36,042 bases of DNA, taken from Choanephora cucurbitarum (Eukaryota; Mucoromycota; Mucoromycetes; Mucorales; Choanephoraceae). The DNA lies in contig JAIWNI010000172.1 of NCBI GenBank assembly GCA_025331435.1, positions 1 to 36,042 on the forward strand. The letters are read 5' to 3'. Position numbers and translations under genes: made by a program. This document shows positions 30,810-36,042 of the stretch, one piece after another; the first letter of the stretch is position 1; every line of letters begins with the position of its first letter. The notes under the pieces were generated by a model. That model saw only the letters and a program-made list of their open reading frames with translations, made no database searches and had not been told where the DNA came from.

Positions 30810-32000
30810 ATGTCTCCTATTACTTCTATTCCCGCCTCTCTCAAGTTGAAGACTGGTCAAATCTTCCATGGTACCTCCTTTGGTGCTCCTATCTCTACCT
30901 TCGGTGAAGCTGTCTTCACTACCTCTCTTGTCGGCTACCCTGAATCCATGACTGATCCTTCTTACACAGGACAGATCTTGGTCTTCACTCAACCTTTGAT
31001 TGGTAACTATGGTGTTCCAGGTCAAGTCAAGGATGAGTTTGGTCTTCTCAAGTACTTTGAATCCGATGCCATTCAAGTTCAAGGTATCATTGTCAATGAC
31101 TATGCTACTGAATACTCTCACTGGACTGCCGTTGAATCCTTGGGTGAATGGTGTGCTCGCTACAATGTGCCTGCCATCAGCGGTGTGGATACTCGTGCCT
31201 TGACTCAACTCTTGCGTGATCAAGGTTCCACATTGGCTCAGATCAGCATTGGTGAAGAATCAACTGTCGACAACATTAGCGCTTTGACCTTCCCTAACCC
31301 CAACAATGAGCACTTGGTTGCCAAGGTCTCTACCAAGGTCCCTGTGACTTACAACCCTAAGGGTGATCTCAAGATTGCTGTCATTGATTGTGGTGTCAAG
31401 CAAAACATCTTGCGTTGCCTTACCAGCCGTGGTGCCAGCGTTACTGTGTTGCCTTATAACTTTGATTTCAACAGTGTAGCCGATCAATTCGATGGTTTCT
31501 TCATCTCAAATGGTCCTGGTTCTCCCACTGTTTGTGTCGAGACAATCAAGCACTTGAAGGTGGCTATTGATCAACTTAACAAGCCTATCTTTGGTATCTG
31601 TATGGGTAACCTCTTGCTTGGTATGGCTGCCGGTCTTCAGGTCTACAAGTTGCCTTTTGGTAACCGTGGTCACAACCAACCTGCCTTGAATGTTGATACT
31701 GGTCTCTGTTACATCACTTCTCAAAACCATGGTTATGCCTTAAATGACCAAGCTATGCCTAAGCACTGGAAGCGTTTGTTTGTCAATGCCAATGATGGTT
31801 CTAACGAAGGTATTCAACATGAGTCCAAGCCTATCTTCTCAGTTCAATTCCATCCTGAAGCCAAGGGTGGTCCCCAAGATACTTACTACTTGTTTGAAGA
31901 ATTCTTGAAACATGTTCGTGCTCTGAAGATTGAAAATGAAGGCTTCCATTCTTCTATCAGTGACGTCAAGCAACAATCTACTGTCTCTGCTTTTGCTTAA
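30810..32000 (+). CDS. CPA1: Carbamoyl-phosphate synthetase, arginine-specific, small (glutaminase) subunit
   Basis: Intronless, 396 residues. The small subunit hydrolyses glutamine and channels ammonia to the large synthetase subunit for arginine synthesis. The N-terminal CPS domain (residues ~8-150) has FTTSLVGYPESMTDPSYTGQ and the GNYGVPG region. The C-terminal class I glutamine amidotransferase domain (~185-375) has the nucleophile Cys264 in FGICMGN, and His348/Glu350 in QFHPEAKGG completes the triad. SQNHGYAL and SNEGIQHESKPIFSVQ are typical. Unusual points: NGPGSP in place of the usual NGPGDP, and Leu268 where most active small subunits have Gln four residues after the nucleophile. The AAP-type uORF upstream and the stand-alone subunit point to the arginine-pathway enzyme. 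Codon use is biased to C-ending codons, unlike its neighbours, suggesting high expression. Confidence 0.93.
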   Translation: MSPITSIPASLKLKTGQIFHGTSFGAPISTFGEAVFTTSLVGYPESMTDPSYTGQILVFTQPLIGNYGVPGQVKDEFGLLKYFESDAIQVQGIIVNDYATEYSHWTAVESLGEWCARYNVPAISGVDTRALTQLLRDQGSTLAQISIGEESTVDNISALTFPNPNNEHLVAKVSTKVPVTYNPKGDLKIAVIDCGVKQNILRCLTSRGASVTVLPYNFDFNSVADQFDGFFISNGPGSPTVCVETIKHLKVAIDQLNKPIFGICMGNLLLGMAAGLQVYKLPFGNRGHNQPALNVDTGLCYITSQNHGYALNDQAMPKHWKRLFVNANDGSNEGIQHESKPIFSVQFHPEAKGGPQDTYYLFEEFLKHVRALKIENEGFHSSISDVKQQSTVSAFA

Positions 32001-33026
32001 ACCTTCTCCCATAATCTTCTTTTTCTTTTATTTATCATTCTAATGTAGAACTCATCACCACAAAGTTAACCACATACACAAAATCCCATTTCATATTTAT
32101 TTCTTTTTCTTTGCATCTCTTTATCATTAAAAATAAATTATTCTTTTGAAAACATATTCCGTCGTCTAACATGTTTATTATTGATGAACCTAATTACTAT
32201 ATAAAACAATGCATGACAAGAGAAAATGATGGGCACCGTTTGTTTGGCTTTTATGTAGGTGGCTTGCTGATCATAGTGTTGAGATCTTGGAGACTAGAAA
32301 TCTAACTTTATATGACAGGTGAGGGGTGACATTGTATTTCTTGAAAGAAAAATGAATGTAAGCTCTTTCTGATATGTGTATGCAAGGCTTTACATTGACA
32401 TCGTAATGGATGACAACATCAGCAAGACAAACCAACAGCTGCTTGAATTCTTGAGGTTGTGAGCTACCAAAACGCCCAACTATTTGTAGATGCATGTCTA
32501 TGGAAAGCAATCAGAGAGATTTTCTACTCATAAGATTAACTTGCCTTCGTCTTTCTTCAAGTTAACTGGTATGATGTGTGGGGTCGGATTGTGATCGTGT
32601 AACAGTTTTTACATGTTGATAACTTGATGCCCCTACTTTTTTTTTTGGTAGACACAATCTTACAAACCGCTAAGTTATAAAGTTGGAACTTATCTCACTT
32701 TATTATTGAACTTTTGTTCAAATCTTTCTCGGACTATAAGTCTATTCAACTAGTGAGCAAGAATAGAAGTCTGGAGAGTGAAGCTGATAGTATTTAATAA
32801 TCTTTTTTTTTTATAAAAGATAATTGCTATTGCGTTGATGTATATTGAAAGGTATTGAAATATAGTAAAGGAATGCTTATCCCAAATGTATATATAAGGC
32901 GTTTGGAATAAAATATGCACCTGGTTGCCCGTGGCAGCCACCTTTATCCAAGGAGTATCTCCTTAATTCACTATATACGGAAAAGAAGAAAAAGAGATGA
33001 ATTGTAGAACTTTATTACTTTTTTTT
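32001..33026. other. 3' flank and spacer with one weak minus-strand frame
   Basis: AATAAA near 32130 is a likely polyadenylation signal of the CPS gene. A minus-strand frame at 32510-32271 (with MHLQIVGRFGSSQPQEFKQL) reads somewhat like protein and may be an exon of a decayed gene. The rest is featureless. Confidence 0.4.
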
Positions 33027-33248
33027 TTACTCCCAAAGCATACTCAAGTGACGAGCCTGCTTGAACTTGGCTCTACTGCATAATGTAAGCACGTCAATCA
33101 TCTTTCCGTCTAGTGCAATGCGTAGAGTATAAAGCGCGACTCGGAAAGAATTTGCCTTATCCTCAGCCACCAATTTGAACTTAAAGTCTTTGTTACCTCC
33201 ACTTGAACTTTGGCCATTTCTTTTCTTAAATAATACGGTTGCTTCTTC
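33027..33248 (-). CDS. Terminal exon of an unknown minus-strand gene
   Basis: After an acceptor with a branch-like motif (GACTAATCTTAG, ending at 33249), the minus strand is open for 73 codons to TAA 33029-33027. It reads EEATVLFKKRNGQSSSG, then KFKLVAEDKANSFRVALYTL, LDGKMIDVLTLCSRAKFKQA and a final MLWE. It looks like a compact alpha/beta protein end; family not recognised. Upstream coding is uncertain because the preceding exon/intron unit is tandemly repeated. An ATG at 33653 begins an open exon (80 nt, to donor 33573) whose phase does not match this exon directly. Confidence 0.45.
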   Translation of the reverse strand, partial: EEATVLFKKRNGQSSSGGNKDFKFKLVAEDKANSFRVALYTLRIALDGKMIDVLTLCSRAKFKQARHLSMLWE

Positions 33249-33590
33249 CTAAGATTAGTCAAGTTTCAATAGAAGAGTCGTAAGCTTTATGCTTGCGATG
33301 AACATTTGTTGCCTCTGTCGAATCCTTAGGCCATTTTTTTTTCTTAAATAATACGGTTGCTTCTTCCTAAGATTAGTCAAGTTTCAATAGAAGAGTCGTA
33401 AGCTTTATGCTTGTGATGAACATTTGTTGCCTCTGTCGAACCCTTAGGCCATTACTTTTTGCTCAAGAGTTGTGGGCGTTTCTTCCTAAGATTAGTCAAG
33501 TTTCAATAGAAGAGTTGTAAGCTTTATGCTTGTGATGAACATTTGTTGCCTCTGTCTAACCTTAGACCATTACCTTTCTTTTTGCTCAAA
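33212..33590 (-). repeat. Three tandem ~118-bp copies of an intron plus mini-exon unit
   Basis: Copies start near 33243, 33361 and 33480 (periods 118 and 119 bp), sharing CCTAAGATTAGTCAAGTTTC, the TCTATTGAAACTTGAC complement, and AACATTTGTTGCCTCTGTC. A partial copy extends left to 33212. On the minus strand each copy holds a branch-like CTAAT and a CTTAG acceptor (exon starts 33485, 33366, 33248). Donors GTAATGG are present at 33573 and 33455 but lost in the first copy. Between copies lies a 30-nt mini-exon (33485-33456). Confidence 0.85.
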
Positions 33591-34056
33591 AGAGGTGTTG
33601 TATTTATATTTAAGCGTGTCATGATAGGTAATTTGGGCATTCTTTGCTATCATGCCGTTAGTTTTTGAACACTGGGTAGCCACTCTTGCAATTGCTATTG
33701 TGGTTATGGCTAAGTACAAGTTCTAGCCTATTGTACGATTCTATAAAGGTATTCAAGCTTGGATCCTAGTAACAGGCAATTTATTAACTAAGCCGAATTT
33801 TTAATAGCTATCAACCTTTAGACTTATGCTAAACAAGAAAGCAACTCGAAAACCTAAAATGTTACATCCTATCTCTTGTTCTTGTTCTTCAACGCACGAC
33901 ATCACTTGTAATCACTTGTAATATACTGAAAAATCAAATTAAATAAATCACTATCACGTGATATGACTCGCTTTTTCTTGGTCTGGATTCAATTTAATTC
34001 AACCATCCAAAAAGTATTTTGTATATTTGCCTATCTCTCTCTTTTGAGGTAAAAAA
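33591..34056. other. Spacer left of the Helitron
   Basis: Contains the candidate first exon of the minus-strand gene (33653-33574), a doubled ATCACTTGTA (33901-33920), and a 12-bp palindrome. AT-rich, with no other gene. Confidence 0.4.
33952..33963. promoter_or_regulatory. 12-bp palindrome with CACGTG core
   Basis: TATCACGTGATA is a perfect palindrome around an E-box (CACGTG), about 95 nt before the Helitron ORF start. It could be a bHLH site or part of the Helitron left end; undecided. Confidence 0.4.
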
Positions 34057-36042
34057 ATGAATAATCAAATAACTGTTACTCCCAGAATTTGTTCAGGCTG
34101 TGGATCTAAATTCATTCACAACAGGTTTTCAAAATGCGATACCTGTCGAGTAAGTTTGATGAAGTAATGAGGCTCTGATATAACTGGTTTGACTCATATT
34201 ATTATATGTTCTAAGAACGAGGACGAATTAGAACTGCAAACAGACGCCAAAATGCTCAAGGAATTGTAGGTAGAGGACGATCTGCTCGGCTTCCTGCTGT
34301 ATATATTTCAGAACTAGGCCGTCTGCAACCTTTCGATCTTGGATAAATGAACAAAGTGTGTGCTGACTATGGCGCTAAGCATTGGAAAGCTGAGTTGCCT
34401 TCTCAGTGTACTTCTCAAAATAAGTTTTGGATGAGTTGCTGTAAGGCTGGTGCAGTAAAATTGGAGCCTCTTCAGTCACCTCCCACTTTTCTGAGAGCTT
34501 TGTTTGAAGAGATGAGTACAAGAGGTCGTCACTTTAGAGACAATATTAGAAGATACAATGCGGCTTTTGCTTTTACCTCTTTGAGATGTGAAATTAGCAA
34601 CAGTAACCTTGGCAATATGCCTTTCCAAATTCATGATCAGATGTATCTTATGCAAGGTTCTCTTTTGTCTGAGGAAGATACTAATGCTAGATATGCTCAA
34701 TTGTATATCTTTGATCCTCAGTTTGCAGCTTCAGTCAGATCAACAAACAACAATGATTTGGATAGGGACATCATAAGTAATTTATCTTTGATGCTTCATA
34801 AACAAAATCCCTTTGTTAGATTGTATAAGACTGCACATGAGCTTCTCATGAATACTGAAAACAGTGAAAGTGAAACTCCTTTTGTTCGAATTTGCCCATC
34901 GATGAGAATTGAGTTAGTAGCTGGGTCAGATCGTCGCACTGAAAACCTTCCTACTTTTGATGAAGTTCCGGGAATTATCCCAAATGAGCATAATGCTGAA
35001 GGTTTCAGAGACGTCCGTATCTATCTTCGTGATAGTGAAGATGTCTACTCTTACACAAACATATCACAGAATCATGCCTTATACATGCCATTGCATTATA
35101 CACTTCTGTTTCCAATCGGGGATTTGGGCAGGAACTGGGGCCTAAGATTGGATGGTCAAGACAGTCGCCTCACACAAAGAGCATACTACAGGTTCCGACT
35201 TCATCAAAGACATCAAGAACTTTTTACTTTATTTTGCGCAAAAAGACTTTTCCAGCAATATTTGGTTGATGTTGGGCCATTCGTGATCAGACGAAATTAG
35301 ACTGGATCAAAAGGCATCAATCAAATATTCGTGCTGACCTCTACAATGGTGTGCAAGATGCGCTTATCTCTGAGGATGTCGATGCTACTTCTTTGGGCAA
35401 ACGCTTCATCTTGCCAAGTTCTTGTACAGGCGGAGCAAGATTTATGGCTAAGCAATACCAAGACTCAATGGCTATTGTTCGTTATTTCGGAAAGCCTTCT
35501 TTGTTCATCACATTTACAGCTAATCCTCGCTGGATTGAGATCCAAAGAGAATTGTTACCTGGTCAAAATGCATCTGATCGACCAGATTTGGTTGCTAGAG
35601 TGTTTGATTTGAAAGTGAAAGAACTGTTGAAAGATTTGAAAGTGAAGAATGTGTTTGGCACTTACAAGGGATTAGTTCGAACAATAGAATACCAGAAAAG
35701 AGGCCTTCCTTATCTTCATTTGCTTTTGTTTTTGGATTCATCTCACGCCATCCATTCCGCTGACGAAATCGACCGGATCATCTCCGCTGAGATCCCTTCA
35801 AAAGAAAGTGATCTTGAGCTTTGTGAGATAGTTACTAAGAACATGGTTCATGGGACTTGCGGTAACTTGAATCCAAAATCCCCATGTATGGTCAAAGATG
35901 CAAATGGAAACTTAAAATGCTCTAAAAAATTTCCAAAGACATTCAATGAGCAAACTGTTATCTCTGACTATGGTTATCCTCTGTATAAAAAAGCAAGATC
36001 TACTGACCCCGATTCTCAATAATCCATTCGCAATCCTTTGGG
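34057..36042 (+). pseudogene. Helitron Rep/helicase protein, N-terminal part, inactivated
   Basis: Starts at ATG 34057 with a zinc-finger-like RICSGCGSKFIHNRFSKCDT (CxxC...CxxC). An intron-like GTAAGT...TCTAAG follows (34149-34216), then RTANRRQNAQGIVGRGR and an in-frame TAA at 34344-34346 just before MNKVCADYGAKHW. The Helitron N-terminal 'helitron-like' domain follows (SPPTFLRALFEE, DQMYLMQGSLLSEED, PIGDLGRNWGLRLDG). Near 35270 a one-base loss shifts the frame. It then resumes with DWIKRHQSNIRADLYNG, LPSSCTGGARFMAKQYQDSM and FITFTANPRWIEIQ. The HUH site reads LPYLHLLLF: the first histidine of His-x-His is Tyr. A further stop lies at 36020-36022. The Rep tyrosines and the helicase lie beyond the window. 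A non-autonomous or dead copy. Confidence 0.88.
35708..35719 (+). mobile_element. Mutated HUH motif of the Helitron Rep
   Basis: Codons CCT TAT CTT CAT give Pro-Tyr-Leu-His where Rep endonucleases carry His-x-His for metal binding. A single C-to-T change explains the loss of the first His. Confidence 0.75.

Noticed and set aside
30795..31223. Open frames on the minus strand inside the CPS small-subunit gene (also 31260-31487, 31506-31730)
   Set aside because: They are antisense shadows of a strongly codon-biased gene; no start context, promoter or domain.
33243..33595. CRISPR-like array
   Set aside because: Only three copies, ~118-bp units without distinct spacers, in a eukaryotic context; it is an intron/mini-exon tandem duplication.

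Overview
The window looks like nuclear DNA of a filamentous fungus of the Mucoromycota, most likely Mucorales. The support is AT-rich intergenic DNA, short GT-AG introns (about 40-90 nt), TATA boxes 40-130 nt before several start codons, a fungal arginine-pathway carbamoyl-phosphate synthetase small subunit, a Helitron, and several decayed ORFs of a kind that recurs in Mucorales genomes. The lineage is inferred from gene content; no rRNA or other marker is present.

Left part (1-5.6 kb): a probable 3' gene end (1-51), then broken coding pieces on both strands (392-590, 857-2260, 3114-3495, 3549-4557). The largest carries a possible PD-(D/E)XK nuclease motif. A three-exon gene of unknown function follows (4751-5585). 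Its reading frame breaks exactly at a T5A6G run that also fits the -1 ribosomal frameshift heptamer.

Central part (5.6-20 kb): a type II membrane GDP-fucose O-fucosyltransferase-like protein (7054-8730), a mitochondrion-type LEA-like protein with a membrane anchor (9570-11286), a 47-residue secreted peptide (12600-12743), an acidic Ser/Lys-rich protein (13990-14471), a tandem pair of small secreted four-cysteine proteins (16002-16310 and 17551-17859), and a secreted 260-residue protein on the minus strand (19019-19801). The tandem pair have almost identical promoters and signal peptides but very different mature parts. A third, frame-broken relative lies at 24459-24849.

The 20.9-26 kb stretch holds a dead Tc1/mariner-like transposase, a frame-broken gene of unknown family (22062-22870), other fragments, and the third secreted paralogue. 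A housekeeping block follows: THOC7-like mRNA-export subunit (26232-27300, six exons) converging on a short-chain dehydrogenase (27302-28368), with one nucleotide between their stop codons. Both genes appear to start with micro-exons (10 and 7 nt).

Right part: the arginine-pathway carbamoyl-phosphate synthetase small subunit (30810-32000). It is preceded by an intron-split upstream ORF (30661-30793) encoding a 25-residue peptide with the fixed residues of the arginine attenuator peptide (Asp12, Tyr13, Asp16, Trp19, basic residue 20). This is the strongest finding: the arginine-sensing stalling peptide is completed only after splicing. The window ends in a tandem repeat that multiplies an intron plus mini-exon (33212-33590) and a decayed Helitron Rep region (34057-36042) with a stop codon, a frameshift and a lost HUH histidine.

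I saw no rRNA, tRNA or CRISPR array. All gene models are by eye, and splice sites are inferred from GT/AG, frame and family resemblance.
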